Shown here piece by piece: positions 9,961-23,455 of a stretch of DNA of 64,000 nucleotides; the first letter of the stretch is position 1; the number at the start of each line of letters is the position of its first letter. The DNA is from Mauremys mutica (taxonomy: Eukaryota > Chordata > Testudines > Geoemydidae), in NCBI RefSeq assembly GCF_020497125.1, contig NC_059075.1, positions 104,757,222-104,821,221 on the forward strand, in the 5' to 3' direction. The translations under genes and the position numbers were made by a program. A model generated the notes under the pieces. That model searched no databases. It was given only the letters and a program-made list of their open reading frames with translations, and was not told the origin of the DNA.

Positions 9961-11700
9961 ATTTCTCCGTCGTGTTAGAAAGACCCCCCACCCCCACCCC
10001 TCCAGCCCAGCCACCACACGTTATCAGCCTGGAACAGATTTGGAAGAGAGGAGCACAAATCCGGGCAGGCTGATCAAACACTATTTCTGTGCCCGAGACA
10101 GCCCAAAACTCAACGAGTGCTGGAATAAACCCACTGGGAGGACGGGAAGGGGAGAAATGGCTGGGTGGCCTCCTCCTCTTTCTGCAAAGCAAGTCCACAG
10201 CAGAGAATTGCAGCGATACGTGATTACAAGCTGCTTCTTTCATTTTAGACTCAGCATTACCACAAACCCCACGTAATACCTTTCCCTGTCAACCGAAAGG
10301 CTGACGCGTGACGTGAAGGTTGAATATATTTCTAGATAATCTACGGCAATGATTGCTTTTCAGGAGCCATTCTCCCCACACCCACTTTAAAACTCATTTC
10401 CTTTATTTAAAGGTGCCACCTCTCCAGTTTTCTCTTAAACACGCTTTCCCCCCCTTTTCTTCTTGGTCCCTATTCTCACAGTTTTGCATACAGTAAAAAA
10501 CAAACCAGAGATAATAACAAACAAATCAATCGCATCTTCATCGAGAAGCCGGCGATCAATGTCAGTGTCCCCTCCTTTCCAAATGGGGAGCTGGCAAGTG
10601 GGCAGGAAAAGGCTGGGACGCTCTCCAGCTTGATTTCGAATTATTTTAGGGGTTTCTTTTACAAATCAAACTCAAGAGTACTATTATCTGGCCAGAGACA
10701 TGGCATTACTGTTACAACGGAGTCACGTCTATTCAAAGTGATGTGAAGTCTACGTGGAAAGTTTTCGAACCATTCAATGTTTTCTCCTATCAGACCACAA
10801 ACTGATTTAGTCAATCAAAGAAAATGATTTAGAGGGGAAAACACCGAAAATACAGTAGTCCTTTTCGCCTTCAGACTGCTTCCCGGACTCCTTGAAAATC
10901 AACTGAACCTTATTCCTAGTTACAAAAGTTACACAGCATTATTTTTTTTCACTTTTGCAAATCATTGTATGAGAAAATGTTAGGTTCCTAGGAGAGAAAC
11001 TAAAAGCTGGAGAGAGGGGAAAAAAACATAAAATGCATCTGTGTGATCCTAAAAACAGCATCCAGCTCACTCGCATTTCCTGAAAAGACAAATTACAATA
11101 GGAAGGGAAAAAATCAACCTGCAATGCGAAGCTATATTTTCGTCTGAACGAAAAAGTTGCGATTCCTATGTTTACAAGAAGGGCCAATGTTCCCTTACAA
11201 GCGATACCACTCAATATATCAAGCACCGTGAAGAAACATTTTAAAGCTATCATTAAAGGAATGTATATGCATATCTTTGTGAATCATTTGATTCTATCGT
11301 TTTATGTTATTGTTTCTTAATCGCTGAACAGAAGAGAACTTTTGCAAAGTGCAATAAAAGAAAAGAAATATCTATTTTAGCTAGCTAGCTAGCTCTATCT
11401 CATCTGCAATAGCCAATAGTTCAGTTTAACAGCAGAAATCTTTTGCACGTAGCAAAAGACTCAGTAGGAGTAGCACAGATCACAACCTGAATATAGTTGT
11501 TTTTATTTTCTTTGCAATATTATTAATCAGGAAGCCTTTACATAAAAATAATATCCCAAACCATTTACATAAATACAAAAGCCTAAAATACCATTTGAAC
11601 AAGGGTGAGAACAGGAGCGCTCATGCAGAAAAGAGTTAAAATAAAGATGATCCCACTGTGACGCTTATTTTCTGGCTGCAGTTTGACATTTGCAAAAAGT
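9961..11700. other. Repeat-poor DNA upstream of MYOD1
   Basis: I see no transposon, SINE or coding exon here, unlike nearly every other stretch of this length in the window. There is a short gcta tandem at about 11378-11393. Low repeat content next to a developmental regulator suggests cis-regulatory DNA, but no specific enhancer was identified. Confidence 0.45.
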
Positions 11701-11729
11701 TTCCTACAACTTTTGCCTGACAAGGGCTC

Positions 11730-11885
11730 CAGCTGCCCTCCAATCAGACGCGACCCCTTCCCTGCCCACCCCCTCCAAGACCCCAGCCGCTGCCTCCTTG
11801 GGACTAAGGGATTGGCCGGCAGGTGAAAGGGAGCTCGTCCTGCAGGAATCCCCACCCGCCCTCAAGCAAGGTTTTGGGATAAATA
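11730..11885 (+). promoter_or_regulatory. MYOD1: MYOD1 proximal promoter elements
   Basis: In order: E-box CAGCTG (11730-11735), CCAAT (11740-11744), inverted CCAAT (11811-11815), E-box CAGGTG (11820-11825) and a TATA-like ataaata (11879-11885). The start codon is about 335 bp downstream of the TATA-like box. E-boxes of this type bind MyoD-family/E-protein dimers, so autoregulation is plausible. The start site is inferred, not shown. Confidence 0.55.
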
Positions 11886-12219
11886 GAGTCACAAATTGTG
11901 CTATCTGCATGGGCATCAGGGGAGGGTATTTCAGTGTCATGCCAAGACAGCTCTGAACTGGGGAAGAGAGACAATCACCAGCCAAAGCTAAAGAACGATT
12001 TTGTCTAAGCCTAGGAAAGTGTCTCTCTCCCAATTAATTGGAGCCAGTAGTGTGAGAGCGACTCCATTAAAAGTCTGGGGGGAAAGTTAAACTAGATTAA
12101 TCTGGTGTCTGGAAAATAAACTCCCCGATTAAAGCATTTTTGCTTTGCAGTGATCGGCTGGGCTCTTGTGGCTTCTGCCCCTGCTTTTATTCCTGCCCAC
12201 CCCACCCTTTGCTGCCCCC

Positions 12220-15212
12220 ATGGACTTGCTAGGCCCCATGGAGATAACGGATGGCTCCCTCTGCTCCTTCTCGGCGGCCGATGACTTTTACGATGACCCC
12301 TGCTTCAACACCTCGGACATGCACTTCTTCGAGGACCTGGACCCGCGGCTGGTGCACGTGGGTGGCTTGCTGAAGCCGGAGGAGCACCCCCACCACCACG
12401 CGCACCACCACGAGGACGAGCACATCAGGGCGCCCAGCGGCCACCACCAGGCCGGCCGCTGCCTGCTGTGGGCTTGCAAAGCCTGCAAGCGGAAGACCAC
12501 CAACGCCGACCGGCGGAAGGCGGCCACCATGCGGGAGCGGCGGCGGCTCAGCAAGGTGAACGAGGCGTTCGAGACGCTCAAGCGCTGCACCTCCACCAAC
12601 CCCAACCAGCGCCTGCCCAAGGTGGAGATCCTGCGCAACGCCATCCGCTACATCGAGAGCCTGCAGGCGCTGCTGCGGGAGCAGGAGGACAGCTACTACC
12701 CGGGGCTGGAGCACTACAGCGGCGAGTCGGACGCCTCCAGCCCCAGCTCCAACTGCTCCGACGGCATGGTGAGTGCGGGGCGGCTTCCGGGGTCTTCGGC
12801 CCATGAGATGGGAAATGAGGCCCCCCTCCTGTACCCTGATCCTCGGGAGGCAGGAGGGGAGCCCCGCTACCCCCCATCATGATCCCTGGGAAAGACACTG
12901 GAAGTCCCAGCGTGTTCCCGGACCCTGGGATGGGAGATGTGGTCCCCATTTCTACCCTGATCGGGGAGTGGGCTCCTATGTATCCTGGCCCCTGCCTGTG
13001 AAGGGAGATGGGGTCACTTACATACCCTGATCGGGGAGCCCGTCTTTGAACCCCCCCTGCGTGTAAGGAGGGGAGTGGCTGATCCCTAGGAAAGGTAGGG
13101 ATCCCCATTCCGATATGCCTGCTGCCCTTATCTCTGAACCCTTCAAGGACAGACCTGGGGCAGAGTAGCTAGGGGATCCTAGCTATATCCTCCTGAAATA
13201 AACGTGGGAGTCACAGGAGGGCTGGTGAGAGATACACTTAGTTTTCTTGCCTCAGTTACAGTGGGTGCTATCACGCTTTGATTTCAGTGAGGAGAGCTGG
13301 GGCCCGCACCCCTTAGGAAGGGGTTCCCTCTGCGATCATAGTGCAGCTAAATAGGGGAACTGACGTTCCAGCTCACCTGTAGTGCAGCTCTGGAGAAGTC
13401 TTGCTTGGGTTCCACAGTCTCTGATCCTTATAAGGGGAACCCGAGGGGAGGGGAGCTCCTGATCCCCTGGAGTAAGGAAGCAAGGGGAAATCTCTTCATC
13501 TCATTGTGCAGCTAGGGCTGCAGCCTCGCTGTCCCTGGCCCCCACTCCTCAAACACAGAGTACCTCTGAGATGGGAAGCACAATAAAGGGTTGAGAGCCA
13601 CTGGGACAGAGGGCTGTTCCCTGAAGGGGATGGTCATTACTGGAGCTGAATGTTTGGGAGGATAATAGAGTTAGCAGAGCTGAGGGAAGCTTTATGTAAC
13701 TAACCCCTCCTCAAAAGACAGCATTCTCTTTTCTTTTGGTGGTAGAATCCCTGCTATTGGGTGTGAAAGTATCAAAGTATAAACCATATCTGGTAGGCTG
13801 TTTTTCTGTATGAAATGGTAATAGAAAGAGCTCTAAGAAGAAAGACTACTGATGGGGGAAACACTTTTAAAATATTATGACAATTAAGTGCTTTCCCCAC
13901 CAACTCCATTAACAAATCAAGGCCCAAATGTTCTCTACTGTAATTCAAAGAGTCAGCATAATCACTGATTACAATGTTATGAATTTATCTTTGTGTGTAC
14001 AAAGAAATTTTTCTTTGTGTGTGGCAAAAAATCCTTGGAATAATTCAGTAATATAAAATATTCTGGATTTAATATCTTCCCAGGAAGGTTTTTTCCCCTC
14101 ATTCTGGGAAGCTAAAAATTTACCCTATTTCAGCAAGGACTGGGGCTATGGTGCAGATCAGAGATTGGAATATGAAATTAGATGGTTATTGAAGACTTGG
14201 TGAAAATTCTGTTTCTGAGCTAGTGATATGCATCCATTCTTTTGGTTTCCAGATGGAGTACAGTGGGCCCTCTTGCAGCTCTCGCAGGAGGAATAGCTAT
14301 GACAGCAACTACTACACAGAATCACCAAATGGTGAGTATTTGCCTTAATGCCAAAGACAAGTGTGTGGAAGTGGAGACTGTCACCAGAGCAAACTTCCCC
14401 TGCCCCTTCTGTCACCACTTGTGCTCAGCCAGCAAGCTGTGGGCACTGATACAGGACATCCCCCTCCCCCAATAGTTTCCATGATTCTGTTTGCAAATGT
14501 GGGGACATCTTGTACGTGCATTTCATGTAACAATTATATTCCTTACATTGTGCTTTGGCATGCATATTCATCTCTGAAAACAGGCTTCAGATTTTAAACT
14601 GCTTTGCAACAGAAACTGACCCACCCAAAACCTTGGATCCAAACTTTGGAGAAGTTCTCAGCTGAATCCAAAGCAACTAACCCCCTTTCTGTATCGAACC
14701 AAAACCCTGGCTCCAAATTCCTTCAGACTGGTGGTAGTTCACATCCAAACTTTGATGCTTGGGCCCTTTGCTACTTTGCAAGTTCTAATATTGTCTCTGA
14801 TTTTGACTGATTGGCATCTTTCAATAATATTTATTTCGTATACATTTCCACTGAACCTTTATGTGCTCAGAGCCATGCAAGGCTGGTTGTTTTTTTGGGT
14901 CCTCTAGAAGAACTACTTCCCCAACTACTCATTGGGTTTATTGATCTCCTTTTCCCTCTATCCTTAGATCCAAAACATGGGAAGAGTTCAGTTGTCTCCA
15001 GCCTGGACTGTCTATCAAGCATTGTGGAGAGGATTTCCACAGATAACTCCACCTGCCCAGTGCTGCCTACAGTGGAAGGTGGAGCTGAGGGCAACCCCTG
15101 CTCACCCCAAGAAGGAGCTACCCTGAGTGAGAGTGGTGCCCAAATTCCCTCACCTACCAACTGCACCCAGATTCCCCATGACACCAGCAATCCCATCTAC
15201 CAAGTGTTATAA
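12220..15212 (+). CDS. MYOD1: MyoD1 myogenic bHLH transcription factor (exons 12220-12768, 14253-14331, 14968-15212)
   Basis: It is a nuclear bHLH activator that pairs with E proteins at CANNTG sites and drives skeletal muscle commitment. The 290-aa product begins [17 protein letters not shown]; earlier in-frame codons are not ATG. Residues 1-50 are the acidic activation domain ([20 protein letters not shown]). Residues 55-70 are histidine-rich. [12 protein letters not shown] at 81-92 is the Cys/His-rich segment with the conserved Trp used for PBX contact. The basic region (about 98-110) reads [13 protein letters not shown], with the Ala-Thr pair diagnostic of myogenic bHLH factors. The helix-loop-helix runs to about 151. 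The C-terminus has [14 protein letters not shown] (helix III) and ends NPIYQVL, as in other vertebrate MyoD. Donors are gtgagt after 12768 and after 14331; acceptors are ttccag and tccttag. Exon lengths 549, 79 and 245 give a continuous frame. No lesions were seen, so it is almost certainly functional. Confidence 0.97.
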
Positions 15213-15810
15213 AGTCAGGTCCAGCTGCACTGTTATGCAAACACAAACTGCTATATGCTGCAAGCTCAAAGACCTGCCTTGAAAAGACTAAGTATTTCTT
15301 TTTCCAGTTCTAAAATATCTTTGAAAATTCCTTCAAATATATAATTTTTCAAGTCTATATTACTTCAAAATACACTTATTTATTGGTTGTTGAACTAAAG
15401 CTATTTAACATGTCTAGAGGTAAAATTGCATAGCACAACATGGCCAATGTTTATAATCTGTGCTTTGGGGAATGGGAACCTGGCTCTTGAGTTCTGGTAA
15501 CACTTTTGAAAAGAAGAAAACTAGATGAATCTCAGGAGTAATGTCATGCGACTTCCTTACTGTTACCCCCAATCCTGCCCAAAATAAGGTTGTGGACCAT
15601 TTTTTATAATACTTTTTTGTATAATTGTAAATAAGAGTTGCTTTGCAAAAAAAAAAAAACCCAAACAAAAATACAAAAAAAAAGGAATTAAATATTTAAT
15701 GTTGCTTGGTTTGTTGTGCCAAACTTTAACTTTATATATTTATACAATGTGGTTGCCAAGAATGTTTTCAACAATATTCTAAATAAAGATCCTTATTTAT
15801 AAAATCGGTG
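15213..15810 (+). terminator. MYOD1: MYOD1 3'UTR with poly(A) signal at 15782-15787
   Basis: AT-rich sequence follows the stop and ends in AATAAA at 15782-15787, about 570 bp downstream. A T/G-containing stretch (ggtggtgttacc) follows within 30 bp, consistent with a cleavage site near 15805. An A-rich run near 15647-15682 inside the UTR is not accompanied by a canonical signal. Confidence 0.7.
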
Positions 15811-18800
15811 GTGTTACCCTGACTTTCCTTAGGGCTTCTAGAATTACTACCACATTTTGGAGTGGTGCTCCGAGTGCTGCACTTGGCAGGAGGAAGATTC
15901 AGGCTCTGATACAGCACAGCAATCCAGCCGTGTCTCGCAGAGTCCAGTTATTGTGCTAAAGTGCTTTGCTGAAGTGGGGTCCATTTTTTTGGTATCCTTC
16001 TGAGGTGCTTTCTTACCTATTTCTGTCTTAATAATCTGAGATTATTATGAAATCTATGTAGAGCCAGACATACTTGGCACTTTACAAGCATAAAGACTCG
16101 TTCTCTGTCCCAAGGAGTTTACAGTATAATGGTTCAATCTCATAAGGCACTGCATAAGAGCTAAGTATTATTATGAGAATCCTCAATTCCCCTTGCACTT
16201 AATGGAGAGTCAAGGTCATTCAGCACCCTGCTGGAGGTGCTCAGCATCATGCAGGATCAGGAACCAAATTAGCAAATGACTGTTTAGATAAGAAATTATG
16301 TTCTAACTCTAAACTGACATTCGGTATTTGAATATTCCTGGACACCAGAAAATAAATGGAGCTCCGTTAGAGCTATGGAGTTCAGGTCCCTGCCTAGGTT
16401 CAGACCTGCACCTCAGCTTTCCCTAAGGTCAGGGATGTTCATGTTTGAGGGTCCAGCTTTCACACAATTAGAGAAAAGCCTAAGAAGTGAAGTTTGGATT
16501 TGAGCTTTCGCTGTCTTTTGGAGGTGCTACAATCCAGGGATCTGGTCTGGTTTGGAGCCCTCTCTAAAAATAACCAGCGAACTAAATATCCTTCAACATA
16601 TGTAATCTTGTGATCTTGCCATGAAATTTGTATGCCCTGAATACAGATTTACATCAATAAATTACCCTTAGTCCATACGTGAATGTTTATGCGAGAATAA
16701 CTGGCTGCTCTGACACAACGAAACAGCCCATTCTTTTCACATCACTGTGATTTATGCATTTATTTAAACATTAAAAAAATAAACCTTAAGAAAATCCCAT
16801 AAGCAAGTGACTGATGTTCCAAATAATTCGGTAATGGTGCAGCTATTACATTCTCTGAGAATCGCATAAAGGTGAAGTGTGCAGACCTCATCTCTTCTGC
16901 AGGAATGTGGGGAACAGCCATTGCCACTAACTGCCTCCCACTTCCTGCCCCCCTGACCTCCACTGAGGGGTTCCCTGTAGGGATCACATCTCAGACGGGG
17001 AAGTGGGTAGCCCCATGTTGGATGGAGCGCTGCATCACCCCACCGCCCACCCCCTCCAGCCCTGTGGAGCCTACCCAGAAGAGGTGTGTTCGGAACCGCC
17101 TCCCACCTAAAGTGGGGATCCCTCTTTAAGGACTCCTGGGGACAGCAGCAGCCAGGGGAAATTCCTGGAAGCATGGCTTAGACAGTGGTGATATTAAACC
17201 AGGGAGGAGGCGCACAGCCTCTGCATGGATTGCCCTAGCCTCCCACTGATCTTAGGTGATTCTCAGGCCTTATGGCCCGGTTCCATAACCCAACGATCAG
17301 AAAGCAACTTTGGGAGAGGATCCTCAGGAAGTTTTCCTCCACACTGCTGCCTCCCATTGGCTTTACGGTGGGAAAGGGTGATCCAGCTCGCAGAAGTTAA
17401 TACTGCCCCTCTATCTAATAAGTTTTTCCTTTAAAAATAAATGGACCTCAGACTGCTCTCATTTACATCGGTATAAACCATTTAAGCAGCAGAATGGCAC
17501 CAGTGTAAGTTTGATCAGAATCAAGCCCTAATTTATAAAGAGCAAATACATTGGTTTAAGGACTGATCCAATGCCCACTGAAGTCAATGATCAGACATTG
17601 CCTTCACTGGACTATGGATCAGGCCCATAGCGATAAAGATACCTTGCATGATGGTATAGTCTCATCTCTTCCCACTGGTAAAAGTATCATGGATGTAATT
17701 TTATGCTCATGTACATTGAGGCCAGTGGATGTTTTGCCTGCTCAGGAAATACAGGACTGCATAAATTATTGTTATAAAGTTTGGGCCTGATTCACCACTG
17801 TGTTGGTCTAGCTTTACACCGGGGTCCATTCAACACAACAGAGTTACCCGGATGGAAAGCTGGAGCAGCACAGTGGTGAAGCAGGTCATTTGTGTTGGAC
17901 AGTGTGCACACAGTTCTGTGTTTAGTCTTGTATATTACATTTCACTTATTTATTTTAGTAACCCAAGTTTCCACATACTGACGTTAATGTTACAACAGAG
18001 AACAAGCACTTAACACGTCCCAAAATAGACAGACGGATAAAAAAGAAAAATTATTCACACCTTTACTATGCAAGGCCCCATCTTTTTCTCCACTGACGTC
18101 AATAGGGAAAGGCCAGTCGACTTAATGGGAGCTGGGATGAGGTCAATAGGGCACTGACGCATGTAAATATACACACTAAGGTTAATTTTATGTTCAATTT
18201 TAAATTTAAATAAAGACTGTTGAAGACAGTGTAATTTCTCCCTCTCCATTTTGAACAGTAATACACTTAAATAAAATGCTCATGGGTCCAATAGTGCTCC
18301 GTGTTACATCGGGTCACCAGTGTAATTGAGTGAAATAGACTTTATCAGAGGTTTCAGATCTGGATTTCAAACACCTCAAAGTTATGGCTGTTTAAGTCTC
18401 AGGGTTTAGTTAGCCCATGAGAGAGGGGACATAAGCAAAAGTGAAACAGATTAAACATGTGGTCCAACATTTTCAAACGTGAATGCCTAAATTTAGGCTC
18501 CTAAATCTACATCTTAGGGCTGCATCTTGTAATATACAGAGCACTTGAACCAGTGAATCACTTAAGCACATGCTTAAACACATGATTAGTTCCACTGAAG
18601 TCAATGGGATTATTCACATGCCTAAAGTTAAAAATGAACTCAACTGTTTCACTCAATCAGGTTAGCGTGTTCAGCATCTTGCAGGATTGAGCCCCCTACA
18701 GAAAAATGACCTGATTTTTCGAAGGTGTTGAGCACTTGTAGCTCCCATTGACTTCCATGGGATTTGTGGGAAGCAGGCCAAACTATTATCTGAACTGCTT

Positions 18801-19616
18801 GCATATAGATTTAAGAGGCTAACTTCAGGCATGGATTTTAGAAAGCACCAACATTTCTCATGGAATTTAACTCCTCTAAGGAAACTCACATACATATGAA
18901 AAATTAAAGGAAGCCTGTGGTTTTTGGCTGTTCAGTGGCCTAAGGATATGTAAAGATAAATATGTGAACCAGGAACATTTCATTTTCTTGAATCAGGGTT
19001 GACTGTATAACCCATGAGTGTTATATTGAAGCCAAATGTGACATGATAGTTTATTTTATTCAGATTGTTGTTATGGGTAAAGTACAATACAACAAATCTA
19101 TATTTTATTTATTTATATTTATTAAGATCCCCACCCAGTGTTTTGGACATTGAAGTATGTATGATGTGATGATGTTTACAGTGTAAACAAATACCTGAAG
19201 TAGAATTGGTTGAATTTTTTTCATTCAGTTTAGAAAATGAAAACAGATCACAAAAACTGTTGATTTTTTCAAAATTTTTGATTTCATACACAAATTTTCA
19301 TGACTTGTTTTTTAAATCAAAATAGTTATAGAAAATTTTCACTTACTAAAACTATTATTTTGGGTAAAAAAATGTAAATAACCAATTAAATTAAAATGCA
19401 AAAAATTAAAAAGAAAAATGGGTCAATTTCGTACTGTGAAATATTAATGTCCAAATTTTGTATAGATTTTTTTTGAAAAAATTTCAATCAGCTCTAATCA
19501 GAAACATTAAAGAACGCAAAACTATCAACTTAGAATCTGTTTTATAACAGATGCTCCTTTTGGAAAATGGCTTGTCATTTGAAATAAATGATTAAGACCA
19601 CTATAGATATAAAAAT
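15811..19616. other. Intergenic, old diverged repeats
   Basis: No gene recognised. Contents: a weak reverse MIR-tail match at about 16060-16170, and several small palindromic elements with gaagtcaatgg cores (17580, 18597, 18747). The stretch at 19090-19480 is very AT-rich and unassigned. Confidence 0.5.
18520..18700. repeat. Ancient palindromic MITE-like element
   Basis: The segment runs from gggctgcatcttgtaa to cttgcaggattgagcccc, an inverted-repeat pair. The arms share aagcacatgcttaa and gcctaaagttaa and are separated by a core containing actgaagtcaatggga. Other members lie at about 42600-42745 and 43495-43620. Confidence 0.55.
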
Positions 19617-19628
19617 ATATGAATAGTG

Positions 19629-19756
19629 ACATGCATCCGACGAAGTGGGTATTCACTCATGAAAGCTCATGCTCCAAAATGTCTGTTAGTCTATAAGGTG
19701 CCACAGGACTCTTTGCTACTTTTACAGATCCAGACTAACACGGCTACCCCTCTGAT
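19629..19756 (+). mobile_element. Foldback retroposon copy 2, no inversion, 12-bp target duplication
   Basis: The 12-bp duplication atatgaatagtg is present at 19617-19628 and 19757-19768. The element ends in the shared terminus cacggctacccctctgat and contains gtctataaggtgccacagga. Unlike the other three copies it lacks the inverted 5' segment, so it shows the basic orientation of the family. Confidence 0.8.
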
Positions 19757-19768
19757 ATATGAATAGTG

Positions 19769-22700
19769 TGTGGTTACTCCTAAAAATAGAAAATAAGAAA
19801 TGTATTAAGCTGGACCCTGGCTATTTGAACTTGTAGAGCATTTTTGTTTTAAATGACACCTTTGGAAATAATATATCCTGCTCCTGGGGAGATATGTAAA
19901 GCTCTGAACATTTTGCAGAAAAAACTAAGGGGCACATACTGCTCACTTTACTCAGTGAAGTTGTACTACAGTCGTCAATATGACTACACATATGAGTACA
20001 TGGAGGAAATATTAAGTTGTAAACTAATCAAATATGTGTTATTGGGTACAATTTGGACATTACTAATAGGAGAAATAATATAATGTGTATCTGCTTTGCT
20101 CTATACATCATTATTAACTTGGTCCTGCTTACTTGGACAGCAATGACAAACCTCTTAACTTCAGTGGAAGCACAATCAGTAATTTCCTATAGATCACATT
20201 TGTGATGGTGATGTCCATAGGATAAATTGCAGAGACGTGTAATAAACTGCCTTTATCATGCCCCTTTCCCTATTTTACCTGCACTCTCTTCACTAATCCA
20301 TCTTTACCATGACTGCCTCTAATCCAAATCCCTCTGCAACTTCAAACAAGCTGCTGTTTTTTAAAGATCAACATGCCTGGAAAAAAAATGCAGGAAACAG
20401 AAATAGCTCCAATCAAAATGTTTATCACAATCTAAAACATTTCTGAACTACTTTTTCTGAAACATATGTGGCATCTACAGAATACATGTTGGTGTGGGTG
20501 ATAGAAAGGTCTTTTGGAATAACCTCTCAAGGCTTTGCTAGTTGTAAGTAAAGCAGCCTTCCCAAACTCATGACATGGTCGTTTATACAGCACCATCCTG
20601 TATTCCATAAATGTGTGTGTGTGTATGTGTGTGTTTTACTTACACACACACACACACACACACACACACCCCTCCTCACATCACAGTGACAGTCTTGTGA
20701 TAAATCACATTTATGTCATATATTTGCCTACCTCACCTGGACTCTTCTCACTAATGCTTCACAGCCAGAGCTAATTTATTTCTAATCTTTCAAATCTACT
20801 AGTTGCTTTTCAACAATCACCATATTATTTACAACAGAGAGAGGAACTGTCACAAAAACATTACTTTCTTTCCCCCTAAGTGTGAATTGTGTTCCCTCCT
20901 CAAAATATTTGGTGCAGGACCTGGCATGGGGTGTAAGGGGACAGGAGTGTGTTTCTAAGCAACCTTTCACCTCCCCTGATATTAGGGCTAACCAGAGACT
21001 GAATGGGACCCAAGTGTAACAAAGCAGCTCTACATTATGCCACCTGAGGCAGTCTCTTCCCACCCCCAGTCTACCCAGCAATGCCGCCTATGCTGAGTGA
21101 GAGGTGTAGACGCCTCTATGCCAGTTTTATGCTACCTGGAGATTTACTTATTAAGGTGGCTCCTTTGTGCTACAAAGGGGATGGAGCTGGCCCACTGTAT
21201 ATGGAGTCATTTCTGAATAATGACCTATGTGTTTAACACAGTATCACGCAGAGCTCTCCTGGTAACAGGATTAGTATAGGTTTTAGCTCACATGTTCACA
21301 AAAGGTCAATAATAACGCTGTAATTTTCTGTATAGCCATGTTAGCAGCCCAAACTAATGGGTTATTTTATGTAAGCCTCAACAAATTAGACCAGTGTTGC
21401 TGAAATGTAGCACTAATAGGCTACCAAATGCTAGACATGAATTAAGGCTCTGCAAGATTAATAGCAAAATGTATCAAAGAAGTCAGCCAGCCGGTTTGTA
21501 AATAGACTAGATCTTTTCTCAAAATCTCAGGGCCAGAATCACTGGTACACTCGGTTTGTGTAGTGTAACCAGAGTGGTGAAAAACAGTGCACAGTGGTTA
21601 AAATGGGCCTTCAGATTACCACAAGCTAGGTGTCTGACTCTGCAGATACTGGAAGAAATCTTGGCCCTACTGAAATCAAATGTAAAACTCCTACTGATGT
21701 CAGAAGGGTCAGGATTTCCCCTACTGTATTTCTGTATCCTTGGTATAAGTATTATTTTAGTAATAAGACTTTACGTTATAAAATCAATACTCCCTCACCT
21801 TCTCCCTCCCACGCTGAAGGAACAGATGCTGTTGTTTAGCACACTGAACTAAGACTTAGAGCATGACGCTACCGATATCAGCACTGACCATTTCAACAGA
21901 CCTTGAAATATTTTTTTGTGACTGATGAGAACAACTGTCCAAGAGCAGCATCTGCAGGAGAAAATGTAAACTGCATTTGTTTCCCCAAATACACTGTGTT
22001 TTTAATCAAACGTTCTTTTTTCTCTCTCAGTTTTTGTTGGTGAAAAAAATAGCTAGATGGGGGGAAGAGTATTATCATTATTGTACTAGAGTCCAGTTCA
22101 GGGGTCACAATTGGGATCAGGACCCTATTGTGCTAGGCACAGTTAAAAAAAAACACCTATGAAGACAACCCAGGCACTACTCTGAAGTATTTTTTTACAT
22201 CTAAGTAGCCATAGAGCAGTAAAAAGGATTTAGTATTATTTTATTAGTGTGTAAATTGTGAAGGGGGCACATTCTACATTTCTCTGGCTGGTTGATTTAT
22301 AAAGAGAAAAGGGCATGTGCATGAGGATGCTGAGGGATGTGGGACATGAGCTGTGGTCCTGGGGGAGATGGATTCCTGAGCAAGCGTGCAGGTGAACCAG
22401 TCAAACATGCATGGCAACTGAAATTCAACGTTCCGCAATCCGATACAAAGTTTAGCAATGTGTCACAGGGAGATTGCCTCCACATATGTGGGATATGATA
22501 TGTGTTATATTATATGTGGATCACAATAGCGAGCAGCGTGGTATGAGAAGTATTTTCAAATGGTAGGAATGACCTTTCCTAAAGACACGGGAGCCAGAGT
22601 TAAGTAGAGATGCTGAAGGTTTATGGTAGGTCATCCCTAATAAGTGATGTATCACTTACCACACCACCCATGAGTGTATATTTTGTAATACAACAGTCCT

Positions 22701-23300
22701 TTCTTTTTAAATACCTGCTTTGATTTCTTAATCATTAGCTAAAAGGATTCAGTTGCCAGAACTTTGTTGACTGCAGCACAACTGTGCGTTTACTTGATTT
22801 TGTTAGTGGATTGGGATACATAAACCTTGGGGACAAACTCACCTTACTGACATGCAGTCATGTCTCTGTCAGCAAAGTGGGTGCAATCAGACTTCTGTGT
22901 TAGACTGGCATGTGTGACGTCTGGGACATGGGTTTGTTTTTTTCTTGATTAGTGGGTGGGATTAGGATACTGAGTGACATGTTATTCTGCTAATGAGATG
23001 CTATTTGGGACATAAATAGTCTGGCCAGATTGCAAACCCCTTCTTCACATTGGTGAGCATTTACGCAGCTGAGTGGTCCTAACTGAAGTGAGTGGGCTAC
23101 AGTTCTGCATAACTGCTCACCAGTGTGAGTCAGGGAGACACATTCTGCCCCTTTGTGCAGTTATTGGGTTTTTCAGTTGTCACATCTCCTGGTCAGAATT
23201 ATTGGCTGGCATTTCTGTGCATTTCTTTGATGGGTGTGTCGGGGGAGGGAGGTGTTTGGATTTTGTTGGTGGTGATGTTGCTTTGGGTTTTGGGGGGGTC
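19769..23300. other. Intergenic, no gene recognised
   Basis: Unassigned AT-rich sequence with a dinucleotide hairpin (listed separately), a reverse MIR-tail fragment near 22095-22150 (attgtgctaggcacagtt) and fragments of palindromic repeats near 21640-21720. Short open frames here have no family resemblance. Confidence 0.45.
20608..20669. repeat. (TG)n / (AC)n inverted dinucleotide repeat
   Basis: A TG-rich run (about 20608-20634) is followed within about 10 bp by a longer AC run (about 20641-20669). The arms are complementary and could form a hairpin. Confidence 0.8.
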
Positions 23301-23309
23301 ACATGAGAG

Positions 23310-23455
23310 TCTGTGAGCCAGTGCCTGAACGATGAGCTCTTTAGGGTGGAGACTGTGTGCTTGTGTCTGTACAGCACCTAGCACAACAGTACCCTGAACC
23401 TGGTTGGTGCCTCTAGGTGCCAGTGCAATAAACATAAACTAATAAAGAACAATAA
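23310..23455 (+). repeat. SINE tail fragment (MIR-type 3' region)
   Basis: Contains gagctctttagggtggagac, ctgtacagcacctagcacaa and ctctaggtgccagtgcaata followed by A/T-rich sequence. The same tail appears at 24410-24545 and after the CORE body at 23760-23860. Confidence 0.6.

Noticed and set aside
9608..10276. ORFs in and near the CpG island
   Set aside because: Low-complexity Pro/Ser/Arg-rich translations with no start context or homology; explained by base composition.
12229..12804. Long antisense and alternate-frame ORFs over MYOD1 exon 1
   Set aside because: They are by-products of the GC-rich MYOD1 coding sequence on the opposite strand or in another phase.
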